A stretch of DNA of 64,000 nucleotides. Source: Absidia repens (taxonomy: Eukaryota > Mucoromycota > Mucoromycetes > Mucorales > Cunninghamellaceae). The stretch covers positions 496,001 through 560,000 of the forward strand of contig MCGE01000024.1 in NCBI GenBank assembly GCA_002105175.1, in the 5' to 3' direction. Shown here piece after piece: positions 1 to 12,146 of the stretch. Below the pieces are notes generated by a model. It worked only from the letters and a program-made list of their open reading frames with translations. It did no database searches and had not been told where the DNA came from. The position numbers were made by a program, and so were the translations under genes. How positions within the stretch are numbered: the stretch's first letter is position 1; every line of letters starts with the position of its first letter.

Positions 1-384
1 GAGATTATCGCCATAGAAAGATTATCCGAGAAAAGAAAAAAAAAATTAATCTTACAAAGTCCGATTGACAGCTGTTTATTGGTCCCAGAAAATAAAATCA
101 AGATGACAACTTTCTCCTGGTAGTCTATTCGGTGGTCATGCTCCCATTTGTTTCATAGGATAGAAAATGTTGTATCATAATTTTAGCGCAATTTTTTTTT
201 ACAGTAGGGAAGATCCTCTCAAAAAAAAAATAAAGGTATATTCTGTATGAATCGCCATCTTAGTATTTCTTGCATACAGTGCATCCTATTTTGTATGTGT
301 TTTGACAGGGCATGGACACCTACTATTTTACCAGTGAAGGTCATGGACCATTGATACGGATTGAATAGCCGATCTTTTTTACTT

Positions 385-398
385 GGCGGGATTTGAAT
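385..398 (+). promoter_or_regulatory. Putative promoter motif upstream of the IDO gene
   Basis: The sequence GGCGGGATTTGAAT lies about 175 bases before the chosen start codon at 572. Close relatives of this motif, in either orientation, occur at 6524-6536, 12010-12022 and 53561-53573 at a similar distance from other start codons. Its function is inferred only from recurrence and position. In the rest of 1-571 I see AT-rich sequence and a CT/T-rich leader (about 420-500), and no gene. Confidence 0.4.
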
Positions 399-571
399 TT
401 ATAAAAGATGATCTCTTCGTTTTTTTTTTGACTCTTTTTGGTTTTGTTTCTTTCTCCTTCTTTTATTCTATTTTATTTTTATTTACCACTTTTTTCTTAT
501 TCACTTCAAGGACCAGTATCCAACCCAAACCAAATTTTACCTTCTTCCGAACACATTCAAATAGGACAAGC

Positions 572-2694
572 ATGCTTTCATTAGAAGAATATGACATCTC
601 TCCCGTCACCGGGTTCTTACCTCATGACCCACCATTACGGCGTCTCAGTGATCCTTACTTTACACCTTGGGAAGATATGATGGACGACTTCAATGGGCTT
701 CTTTTGGCTGGAAAACTACGTGCAAAAATCCACAAGGTAAGATTTCTTGATAATAGAAAAATAGATTATCTTGATCATTGAGACTTATTGATTTAACAAA
801 CTTTATTTTTGATAGATGCCCATGTTAAACCACAAAAAGCTAAATACCGTTCAAGAATATCGACGTGCTTTCCTTATTTTATGTATGTTATCTCATAGCT
901 ATGTGTGGGGCAAACATGAAGAAGCCTCTGAAGTAAGTACAGAATAAAAAGACTCCTCTATTCTCCCTCCAAAAAAAAAAAAAAAAAAAAAACTCAGTTA
1001 TCAATGACACCTTCAGTGTCACACTGTCGGATAAAGACTAATTCCCTCTTCCTTATTTTTTTCTCACGATCCATTTAGACTTTACCTGCAAATCTTGCTG
1101 TGCCTTGGAATGCTATTGCCGAATATCTTGGTCTGTGTCCTGTTGTATGTCATGCTGCTGTAGTCTTATGGAATTACCGCTTACTTGATTCTGAAGGTCC
1201 TATTGATCTTGGGTAAGATTGTTATTATTTTGGAGATCAAGGTTTATTCTTGTTTATTTACTTACCATTGTTTTTTTTCAAATTAGGAACTTGACAACAC
1301 TTGCTACATATTCTGGATCACTTGATGAATCATGGTTTTACTTGGTGACAACTGCGATTGAAAGTGCTGGTTCCAAATGCCCAGCCTCTATTCTTTCCTG
1401 TGTGAACAATATTCAAGATGGCAACTACGAAGGATTACAAGCAAATTTGACCACCATCCGTGATTCTTTGGCTGATATCAATGATGTGCTTCATCGTATG
1501 TTTGAAAAATGCGATCCCTATGTGTTTTACTGGAAAATCCGTCCTTATTTAGCTGGCTGGGAAAACATGGCGGAGGCTGGTCTTCCTCTTGGTCTTATTT
1601 ATGAAGGTGTGAATGATTCGATATGGTCAGCTGAAACAGATGAATACGCCGACATTAGCCATCTCACTGAAGGTGAACGTCTGTTACGTCAATATCGTCG
1701 CTATGCTGGTGGTAGCGCTGCTCAAAGTAGTTTGATTGCTGCTTTCGATGTTGCATTTGGTGTTGAACATCATCCGGTGGGCGAAAAACCAACAACTTCA
1801 TCGTCATCACCATTGGTCATCAAATTGGATACGGCAACAACCACTTCACCCTCTTCACCTGTGGACAAGCATGATCGTTATCGTCATTTACCATCCACTA
1901 GACCTGCTGATGAACTTGACCATTCCGGGACTTCTTCGGGTGCGACTACTCCTCGACCTCCGTACAAACGGACGAATCGAAATGCCTTCCTCCGAGCTAT
2001 GCGGAAATACATGCCTGAAAAACATCGCGATTATTTGGAAGACTTGGAAACGGCGGCCAACATTCGTCCTTTCATGATGCATTTGGAATCTCTTTTACAC
2101 ACTGGGGAAATATCCGACGAAGAGCGTGACTTGATCCGCCTCTACAACGATTGTTTGCACCAACTGAAATTATTCCGCGACAAACATGTACAAATTGTCA
2201 GTCTTTATATTGTGAATCAAGCCCGAAAAGGACCCAATATTGCACATGGTGGGTTTGCTATGGAAAAGAAGAAGAATGAAACAGCGGCGGATTCATCAGC
2301 AAAAACACCGGTGGTTTCTGCTACATCGTCCACATCGTCTACCGAACAGCAGCAACAACAACAACAGCAGCAACCACTCAACAAAAAAGCGGCGCATAAT
2401 GTCTTATACCCTCAAACCTCTTTGGAAACACACCCGGGCATTCGGGAAGGCTCCCCATCAGCCAAAGTCAGCTCCCTCTTCCCTCAACTTGGTCTTGCAA
2501 AGCATGTGGATCCAAAAACCGGTGTGGTACGTGGAACAGGTGGAACAAATGTCATGCCGTTTTTGAAGCAATCAAGAGATGAAACTGCTGATATGAAGAT
2601 TGCTCTTGATACTACTGGCCAGCAATCTTCCTCTAATTCTGGACCTCAAGCATCGGTTTCCAAGTCATGGACTGATATGTTATTGCGTAGATAG
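572..2694 (+). CDS. BNA2: Indoleamine 2,3-dioxygenase family protein
   Basis: Predicted heme enzyme that opens the indole ring of tryptophan to N-formylkynurenine, the first step of the kynurenine/NAD route. Exons 572-736, 816-932, 1079-1212 and 1287-2694 join in frame to 607 residues. Family marks are PWNAIAEYLGL and GLCPV-type sequence near the N-terminus, DKHVQIVSLYIV containing the likely proximal heme-ligand His (about residue 439), and the C-terminal GTGGTNVMPFLKQSRDET block. Compared with compact animal enzymes it carries low-complexity inserts: a Thr/Ser/Pro stretch at about residues 330-380 and a short poly-Gln run before the C-terminal block. I chose the ATG at 572 because the open frame upstream of it is low-complexity and Phe-rich (translated CT-rich leader). 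An AATAAA lies at 2897. The family call is firm; the symbol is by analogy to yeast. Confidence 0.9.
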
Positions 2695-2896
2695 ATCTCC
2701 TCCACCCTCGATCCTTTGATATTTAGTTAAATTTTTTGTTTATTCTTATTATTGTGCTATAATTTGATCCTCCCGCCTGCTCCCCGCCATCTCCCCCCCA
2801 ATCATCATCTTCATTATCCTTTTTAGTCTTATCTCTATCTTGTATTTTTTTTTTAGATTTTTTTTTTGTTTTTTTTTTTTGTTTTTTTTACAGAAC

Positions 2897-2902
2897 AATA
2901 AA
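2897..2902 (+). terminator. Polyadenylation signal of the IDO gene
   Basis: AATAAA about 200 bases after the stop codon, behind a T-rich stretch at 2845-2890. The remaining spacer to 3360 is AT-rich, separates convergent genes, and shows nothing else I can support. Confidence 0.6.
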
Positions 2903-3360
2903 ATCATATTTTTCTCACCATGCGTGTGAATTTGTTTGTCAAAGAATTTGTAGCTTCAATGTGGTAATGATTAGTTGTACAAAAGAGAAGGTCTTATATA
3001 TATAAAAAACACGAATGGTACACAATTATTTTTTTTTCACCACCATATCATAGGTGCCATCATCCCACCGTGGTAAAAAAATAAAAAAAAAAATAAAGGT
3101 CCTTTGCATAAAAACGGAATGATACACAAAAAAAATCATACTAGCACTACGGTCAATAAAAACATAAATGGTACACAACACTTTTTTTATTAGACACATC
3201 ATCAATCCGGCATGGTCAAAAAAGATATATATATAAATAAACAAGAACAAAAAACTACTGCTACTATATACTACTACTACTATTGCTATAAAACAATGGA
3301 CTAAACTAATAAAAAAGAAAAGGAAAAGGAAAGATAGCAAATAAAATAGGGATATAAAAA

Positions 3361-6300
3361 CTACTGTTGTGAAGATGACATTTGTTGACGTGTAGCAAGT
3401 GGAGCAGAGTCGGTGAGACCATCATCATCAGCAATCACCTTGTCGCCCAATGACGCCTGACCAGAGTTGAAATAGAATGCTGGTTTTTTCTTATCCACCA
3501 CATCACGATCGATCACTACTTGCTTGATATGACTGCCAGGTGTATCAAACATGGGGTCCAACAATACATTTTCCATAATTCGCCGAAGTCCACGAGCCCC
3601 TGTCTTCTTTTCCAGAGCCATTTCTGCAATTTTATGCAATGCTGCTTGACTAAATCTGAGATCAACCTTATTGTTTCCCACCAAAGAAAAAAAATATTAG
3701 TTCAGTAAATAAATTTTCGTGCTTATGGATAGTTTCACTCTTTTTTTTTTTTACCTGACTTAGTTTGAATAATCCCTCGTATTGCTTCAATAAGGAGTTC
3801 TTTGGTTCTGTCAACACCCGTACTAAATCTTCTTTGGTCAACGAGTTGACATTGGACAGAACCGGTAAGCGACCCACAAATTCCGGAATCAACCCATACT
3901 GGACCAAATCTGGTATGCAAAAAAAAATACGCTTGAGTTCGATCATTGTTTTGTGAAATGTTTGTTGATTTATATTAACTTACCTGCCGGTTCCACCATA
4001 TCGAGAGGCTGTAATGATGATTTTCCATCCTGGATAACAAAATCGTCGTTTGCTGATTGTATAACCGCATCAAACCCTATAGACTAACAGAAAAATATTG
4101 AAAATATCAGAACCACATGATCTATCTCTTTTTGATTTGTTTTTCTTCATATTTACCCCTTTTGCAATACGATCCTTCACCGTTTTCTCAAGTCCAATAA
4201 AAGCACCACTAAGAATGAACAGGATATTGCTTGTGTCCACAGCGTATGATTCACCTTTGGCACCTGCTGCAGGTCCACTACTGCCAGCACCACCCATTGG
4301 AGCATTTCCATTCACACCACCTCGTCGATGGCTAGGTGCATTTCCTGACTTGTCCACAATGTTCACTACAGTTCCTTCTAACATTCGAAGTAATGACTAT
4401 ATTATATAATTAGTAAAACCAGATATAATTTGTTTGTATTCCCATCAACACATACACACACACATACTCATATCCCTCTCCTATTTTTCTTCACCCAGTA
4501 GTACTTACTTGCTATAAAACCAATTCCATCCCAGTCCCATCGGAAAAAATAATGTAAAAAGAAACATTGGTGAGTCCTACGTCTATATCACAAAAGATTG
4601 ACCTGTATAGTTAATTACCTGCACTCCTTCACCCGAGACATCACGAGACCCTGAAGCAGAATCCGATCTTCGAGAGATTTTGTCGATTTCATCAATAAAT
4701 ACAATTCCTGTTTCGGCACGTTTGATGTCATAATCACATGACTACAGTATCAGAAAAGAAAAGAAAAAAAGGTTGTAAACAATACGCATCAATACATCAT
4801 ATTTTTCTTTCTGTAATCTGAACATATCCAACATATTCGTACCTGTAGTAAACGATGGATCACCAATTCAACATCTTCACCAACATAGCCAGCTTGAGTG
4901 AAAGGTGTAGCGTCACTGCTCTATAGAACCAGAAAAAGAAAAAGAAAACGGAGGCGAGAATGAATAGGATGAGCTCAGCGGTGGGGGGGGGGAGCGGGGG
5001 GGGGGGAGGGAAATCATGCAAAACTTACTGAGAAAGGGACCTCAAGAATCTGAGCCAAAGTACGAGCCAACAAGGTTTTTCCTATAAAGCGAAGTATGAT
5101 CTTTATGTGTTAGACTTGAACAATCGTTTCATCCTGCCACTTGATTCCTGTTTGCTTTTTGTTTTGTTTTTACCTGATCCAGTAGGTCCAATCAATAGAA
5201 CATTGCTTTTATCATGTAAAACCAGATCCTGATCATCTTTTGATGCGTCAAAGCTTGCCTTGTGGTTGGAAGAAGAGGCTGTATTAGGCCCAGCTTCAGT
5301 GGGCGGATTCAACCAACTTGCCCGACGTTGTGCGCCTAACATAACAAAAAAAACAAAAAAAAAAAAAGTCAGTAGACATTATTTTTCTACTTCCCCTCTC
5401 ACATGCAAGTTACACACGACGATGCAGCATACCCACACTCTTCCCAACTCGTCGGCCTTTAGTTTTTTATTTTTTATTTTTACCAATAGACAAAAGTCGC
5501 TCGGATGAGGTGATTTCGCGAGACAAAGAACCAGTTAAAGGATGGCTTGGGTTGGTATAATAATCATGAGGTAAAGTAGAATGGTGGTGTTCGGAGTGTT
5601 GTTGGTTGGCTGGCGTCGTTAGCATGGCGTTGGAAGGGTTTGTAGAAATGGCAGGCGAATCAGTATTGTTACCACCAGGCGTCAAATTGAGTTGAGTTGT
5701 TGGGGGATGCGTCAAGGTAGGTATCGAGTTTCCCATCGAAGACGGTGTTGACGGTGCTGTTGTTGTGGTTGTTGATTTGATATCGTTCGAGCTTCCACCC
5801 CCACCCAATATGTGTACCGAAGGAGGCGCATTCTCCTTTTCTTGCTGTTCTTGACGTAGAAGATTTGCCCGCACCCTATTGTAGTGGTTGTAAATAGCGA
5901 CAGCAAGGATCTTCTTTGCTCGAGTTTGGCCAATGATGTAGTCATCCAGATGTTTAACAATCTACACAAAGGAAAGAGTCATCAGAATATTACAATTGAA
6001 CATAATGGTTGTACCCCTCACCCACTCAACCACCCCATCCCCCTTTTCCGTTCTTTACTCATTTTACTTACTGTTCGTGGGTCAGAAAGCCTTGCAATGT
6101 CCGCAGTTTCGTCAGCGCCCGCCATGGTCACACCGCCACTGTAGTCTCGTCTAGAGTCCATTCCACCAGGATAGTCCATGTAGTTCCGCACGGATTGTGT
6201 TGAGGAGAGGAAGCGACTGTGGGAATATGTAAGCCAAGCTCGTTGATGAGAAGATACTAGTTGATGACGACAATAACCAGATGATGAGCCCAACAAGGTG

Positions 6301-6404
6301 GAGGAGTAGGTTGGTTTCCTAAAAGCATGGTTGATAGGCAGTCGACGCCAAGTGTGTATTGGGTATTTTTGAATGGACTGATAAATAGGTAAAGTGGATT
6401 TCAT
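3361..6404 (-). CDS. CLPX: Mitochondrial ClpX-type AAA+ unfoldase
   Basis: ATP-dependent unfoldase of the mitochondrial matrix, usually partnered with ClpP peptidase. Ten exons (6404-6072, 5961-5484, 5335-5174, 5081-5029, 4920-4843, 4741-4619, 4396-4157, 4083-3984, 3909-3755, 3666-3361) join in frame to about 675 residues. Visible are a basic, Ser-rich mitochondrial leader, the ClpX entry block [16 protein letters not shown], Walker A GPTGSGKT across the exon 3/4 junction, pore loop GYVGED, Walker B VFIDEID, and sensor-2 GARGLRR. The bacterial N-terminal zinc domain is absent. A Gln/Asn/Thr-rich insert lies in exon 2. The tripeptide IGF directly after the exon 7/8 junction matches the ClpP-docking loop, which suggests a ClpP partner. 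The last acceptor (3667) was chosen for frame and homology; an upstream alternative is less likely. Confidence 0.9.
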
Positions 6405-6523
6405 TTATTTGTGAGTAATTGTAAAAGGGAAAAAAAGGATAAAAAGAGAGGGTGTGAACTTCACAAAAAAAAAAGGAGGCCCATGCCTCGTAATGCCCAT
6501 GCAGTCGTAAAATAAGGGACGAT

Positions 6524-6536
6524 ATTCAAATGCCGC
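6524..6536 (-). promoter_or_regulatory. Putative promoter motif upstream of CLPX
   Basis: ATTCAAATGCCGC on the plus strand (GCGGCATTTGAAT read with the gene), about 120 bases before the CLPX start codon. It is the same motif as at 385, 12010 and 53561. The regulatory role is inference. Confidence 0.4.
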
Positions 6537-7604
6537 TCGTCACGTTATTTGAAGTTGGGTGTGAAGGAATAAATAGTTTACATGGGGGATAATAAAAATT
6601 AGGAAGGAGTTCTCCCCTTAGAATATGGCACAAAAAAGAAAGCTTGATCGATATAAAGTATTATATAACATTTTTTCTAACACTGCAATCAACTATATTT
6701 TGGTATGTGGATCAGGTGGGAAGAAATCGGTCAAAATTGCCAGTCTTTGTCTAGAAGGCTGGGTAAAATTTATGAACAAAGTATATTTATTTCATGAAGA
6801 GCTAAAAATTGCTTACCACACAGAATTACAGGTGGAGAAATCCGAAATACTGTGCGCTTAATGGTGCTATATACCAGAAGGTTTCAAAACTGAGAAATTT
6901 TGTTGCCACACTTGGAACACATTTGCGATGCGTTGTATTTATGCATGCAAACCAAAATCAGACTACCAGCTGACGGTCAGCTTCTATAGCCATCAATGAT
7001 AAGAATAGTTATCATTTCACTGCTCATATACCGACGTTTTTGATAATTGATCAGCATACGCCCTTTATTCATCTTCAATAATGAGGTGGTAGATGGAAGA
7101 AGGGATATGGTGTCATCCAGTAAGAGCGTAAAGTAAACCTTAATTATTGCAATTTTTTAATATTCATGTTCAGAACATTCTCACCCTTGCAAAAATAATC
7201 AACTTGTGTTGTTGAAACATTGGTTTTGATAAAATTAGACACCCTCCACCATTTTTTACCTTAATAGGCGATCCTTTAGACATCAACAGGCTTCAGTTTA
7301 GAAGGTTTTTATTATTATTACAATACCACATGTAAAAAAAATGAAAACAATAAAAATCATTGAGCTGGGTTTATATACAGTGTATCCGGTCTAGTCTAGG
7401 TTCAACTTATATGAAAGGTAGAGCGGGATTACAGCCACATTTCATATTAAGCGACCGAAAACTGTCGAGCTGTCATTAAGACTCAGGAGGCGGGGCAAGT
7501 AGTGATATTTTAAGTTAGAAGCAGTTCAAAAATGCTCTATAGCAGTGGCTACATTCGCAGCACGACCCAGATTTGGTTATATGATTGGTCAAGCAGGATT
7601 ATCC
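6537..7604. other. Spacer without a recognised gene
   Basis: About 1.1 kb of AT-rich sequence between CLPX and a dispersed repeat. One open frame at 6625-6861 (+, 78 residues) has no recognisable domain and no clear promoter context, so I do not call it a gene. The part from about 7290 on has weak resemblance to the neighbouring repeat and may be its decayed continuation. Confidence 0.4.
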
Positions 7605-8300
7605 TGAAGTATGAGAGGGGAAGTAGTCATGATGGTTGAATTAAAGAGCAAGCATTTGTTAGGACACTCACAAAACAGCTGCAGTTGCGACACTATTTAC
7701 TATACGATATGTCAGAGTCTTGTCAAAAGAAATTCATATTTTATTAACGCATACACTAATATTAAAGACGAGGGATTCTTTATAGTAAGGGATCTAATGA
7801 AGGTAGAATGGGGGTGAACAAAATGGCACTATATCTGAATGGGAACTAGTATACTGCACAGTATGTACAAGACATCAGAAAGATCAAAAGGATGTCTGTT
7901 ATTAAAGCGCAACAATGGTCAACGCTAATCAAAACGAGTGATGGCAGTAAAAAAGACAACTATTGTTTAAGACATGAGAGAATATTGGGACATTTTTCAT
8001 TGAAGCATGTAAAAGTGACATATTTTATTCAAATATAGAATCAAACTACGGACAAACTACGATTAAACTAAGCTAAGGATGGCTTCAAAAAGTCAACTAA
8101 TGGCAGATCTAAATCCTGAATCCAAAATGAAAGGGTTTCCCCATGTACTTTGTAATCCCTGAGTTGAAACCCTTTCTAAACTAGACCTGACACTATTCTA
8201 AGCCCAACATAATATCATAGAGGCTCAATGGTGAAGAAAAAACGAAAGGAAAACAAGAGAGCCAAAATAAAAAATAAAAATAAAAATTCACGTGTGCGGG
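7605..8300 (-). repeat. Dispersed repeat family 1, copy a
   Basis: Full-type copy read on the minus strand. The fixed end is the CACGTG at about 8290 followed by a purine-rich tract on the plus strand (8228-8290). Next comes the conserved core around 8100-8215 (AAAGGGTTTCCCCATG and TGTAATCCCTGAG on the plus strand), then reversed AATAAA signals (for example TTTTATTCAA at about 8028). The distal part at 7610-7750 matches the copy at 44545-45330, including GGACACTCACAAAACA. The short open frames here are not conserved between copies. Confidence 0.75.
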
Positions 8301-8434
8301 CGTTAAATACGATAGATTTTGGAATGCCGGCTGTGGCTTTCCAGAATCAATGTGACAGGTTTATCAAGATAAATTTTCTTTCCTTTTTTTTTTTTTTCTT
8401 CCTTTTTTTATATTTTTACGTTACATCATATACA

Positions 8435-9065
8435 ATGGCAAAGGTTAAGAAGGACAAGAAAGAAAAGAAGGTGAAGGTTGAAGGTGAATCTGCCACTGCC
8501 GATGTTGTGCGTTTTGCTTCTCCTATTGCCCATCCCATGGCCGAAGAAAAACTCGCCAAGAAGATCCAAAAGACTGTTAAAAAAGGTAATCTAGTCTTGA
8601 ACTATTTCTTTTCGATTTCTTGACGGTTGTACTTACATGTCACTATTCTCTTTTCCAACCCAATAGCTAGCAAGGCTAAGCATGTACGTCGTGGTGTCAA
8701 GGAAGTCGGAAAGGCTCTCCGTAAAGGTGAAAAGGGATTGGTGGTTATTGCTGGTGACATTTCTCCCATTGACGTGATTGCTCATTTACCTGTGTTGTGT
8801 GAAGACTCAAATGTACCATACGTGTTTGTGCCTTCTAAGGAACAACTTGGCGAAGCCGCTTCAACCAAACGACCCACCTCAGTGACCATGGTTGTTTTGG
8901 GTGGCCAAAAGAAGGATCTCAGTGCTGCTGAAGACTACAAGGAATTGTACGATGACTGTTTCGCTGAAGCAAAGAAGTTGGTAAGTGATACTAAACTATA
9001 CATGTGATTGGCACCGAGGTACTTACTACTTATTCGCAATTTAGGATGAAGCCTTGGTCTATTAG
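8435..9065 (+). CDS. NHP2: H/ACA ribonucleoprotein subunit Nhp2 (L7Ae family)
   Basis: Nucleolar RNA-binding subunit of H/ACA particles, which guide rRNA pseudouridylation. Exons 8435-8585, 8667-8980 and 9045-9065 give 161 residues, close to the usual size. A Lys-rich N-terminus is followed by an L7Ae-type domain with KHVRRGVKEVGKALRKGEKG, VVIAGDISPIDVIAHLPVLCE and VPYVFVPSKEQLGEA, then the Nhp2-type tail with LYDDCFAEAKKL. The open frame upstream of 8435 is a translated T-rich leader, so I start at MAKVKK. AATAAA lies at 9295. The 5' side runs into the CACGTG end of a family-1 repeat, so the two may share or abut promoter sequence. Confidence 0.92.
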
Positions 9066-9294
9066 AACCTTCCACATATATCGAATATCAATTGCATCAT
9101 AGACACTCTGACTTGACTACATACACGCGCACATCCTGAATCCGTTTTATTTACTTTTACGACTGTTATTATTATTTGTATTTTCACTTTTTTTTTTTTT
9201 TTTTTTTTTTTGCTCATACGTCAAATCATTCCGTACATTTTACACCCCATTTTATCTATACGTGTCTTCCTTTTTACATGACCAAAAAACTGTC

Positions 9295-9300
9295 AATAAA
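9295..9300 (+). terminator. Polyadenylation signal of NHP2
   Basis: AATAAA 230 bases after the stop codon, behind a T run at about 9190-9211. The rest of the spacer to 9849 is AT-rich with no further supported feature; NHP2 and the GAPDH gene are convergent here. Confidence 0.55.
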
Positions 9301-9849
9301 AGATACTGAATTCTCAATTGCCTTCTGTCTTGACTTCGTTTTATTTTATTTTTCATTGAATGGGTTGAATGGGTTGGGGTATTTAGGTCGAATTTAGCTG
9401 CTATTAGTTTGGTTTATTGTACTTTTCAGATATGGATATTGAATCATATATGATTTTTTGGTGAGCACTTTTTCAAATAAAATGACTCTTAAAAACACAA
9501 ATGATCATATTACAGGCGATGAATAACGGTGAATAATGGATGATAGCAGGGGTATATGAAACATTGGGAAATAGGGGTGATTATGTATGGTATTGACGAC
9601 AATAAGGAACACAAAAGATGAAAATGCAGTATACATGATTGTTATGACGAAAAAAGACGACGATTGTACGAATACCATAGACAATAATACCACAGCATCA
9701 TTTTTAGTAGTAAAAGAAAAAAGTATCAGACAAAAAAAAAAAAAAAATCAACATACAAGGCAAATGTATAAACATGATGACATGACAAAAAATTGTATTT
9801 TTATTGTAAAGAAGTATATACAAATCTAGTTGAAGGTACTAAGCTAAAT

Positions 9850-11103
<1,254 letters not shown>

Positions 11104-12009
11104 TATGTATAATTAAACTATGTTATTGAAGATTACAAAAAATAAATTGTATTGAACAGAAAAAAAAAATCTTTTTGGCATAACAAAAAAAGTAACCTTT
11201 ATATATCTAAAAACCCTTGCTGATTTTGATCATGTCAAACATTGAAAGAGAAGCGGTGTCGGAAAGGTGTGAGATTGAAAATAGAAACACGCCACAGTCC
11301 CCTGACATACGTTTCTGTGGTTTAAAAAAAAAAACCGAAATCAAAAGCATATCACCCGATGATCTCTATTACAAGGTTTCAAAAGAGAATAGTAATATGG
11401 ATCATCAGTCCGGATTGTAGCAAACCATTGTAGTAGGGGTATATATTCTTCCTTCGATTTATATATCACCTTATGACCCTTGAGATTTATAATATGTATC
11501 ATGTCATTGCAGCATGGTGATATGATGATGAATAATCAGACGATCTCTTATGGATGTCAATCATATCTTATCCATTTTGAATAAAAAATATTTTCTTGGA
11601 TGAAATGCCCGAGTAGAGATATAATTAATGGTAATTTTTTCTTTATCCAAACGCCTTCGCTTTGATCATTAAAAAAAGATAATTTCAAACTCTGTAGAGA
11701 CTCCTTCTACTTGATATATGACAAAATATACTCAACGAAGTTTTGTTGGAGAATAAAATAAAACAGGTGGGATGAGAGTTAGACCAGGCATTTGATATTA
11801 AATTAAACTGGGAAAGTAAAGCGTGGAGTATGATACCAACATAAATATTAGGAATGTTTTTTTTTTGTTTTGAAGGTAAAGATAGAGAATTAGCTACTGC
11901 ATGTAGTTACTTTTTCAGTTCACTGTTACATTTTACTTCAACTAATGGGCAGGTCAGGTCTGATTTTTTGTATCACTGTGGACTCCACAATTTCAGTGCG
12001 GGTATTCAC
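11104..12009. other. Divergent spacer without a recognised gene
   Basis: About 0.9 kb between the divergently transcribed GAPDH and ARS2-type genes. I see no coding region. An open frame at 11217-11420 has no recognisable features. The sequence presumably contains both promoters. Confidence 0.4.
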
Positions 12010-12022
12010 ATTCAAATGCCGC
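12010..12022 (+). promoter_or_regulatory. Putative promoter motif upstream of the ARS2 gene
   Basis: ATTCAAATGCCGC, 125-137 bases before the start codon at 12147, directly before a 58-base T run. It is identical to 6524-6536 and 53561-53573. Confidence 0.45.
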
Positions 12023-12032
12023 AAAGGGCAAC

Positions 12033-12034
<2 letters not shown>

Positions 12035-12092
<58 letters not shown>
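12035..12092 (+). repeat. 58-base poly-T tract in the leader/promoter
   Basis: Uninterrupted T run between the putative promoter motif and the ARS2 start codon, 54 bases before the ATG. Similar but shorter T runs precede NHP2 and the Nup genes. The exact length is likely variable or hard to sequence. Confidence 0.9.
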
Positions 12093-12093
<1 letters not shown>

Positions 12094-12146
12094 GTTCTCA
12101 CTTTTCTTTTCCTTCCTTTGGTTTATTTTTATTCCTTAGTAGTGTG

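Noticed and set aside
6625..6861. 78-residue open frame in the spacer
   Set aside because: No family features, no neighbouring splice exons, no promoter motif at the usual distance; kept only as a note in the spacer entry.
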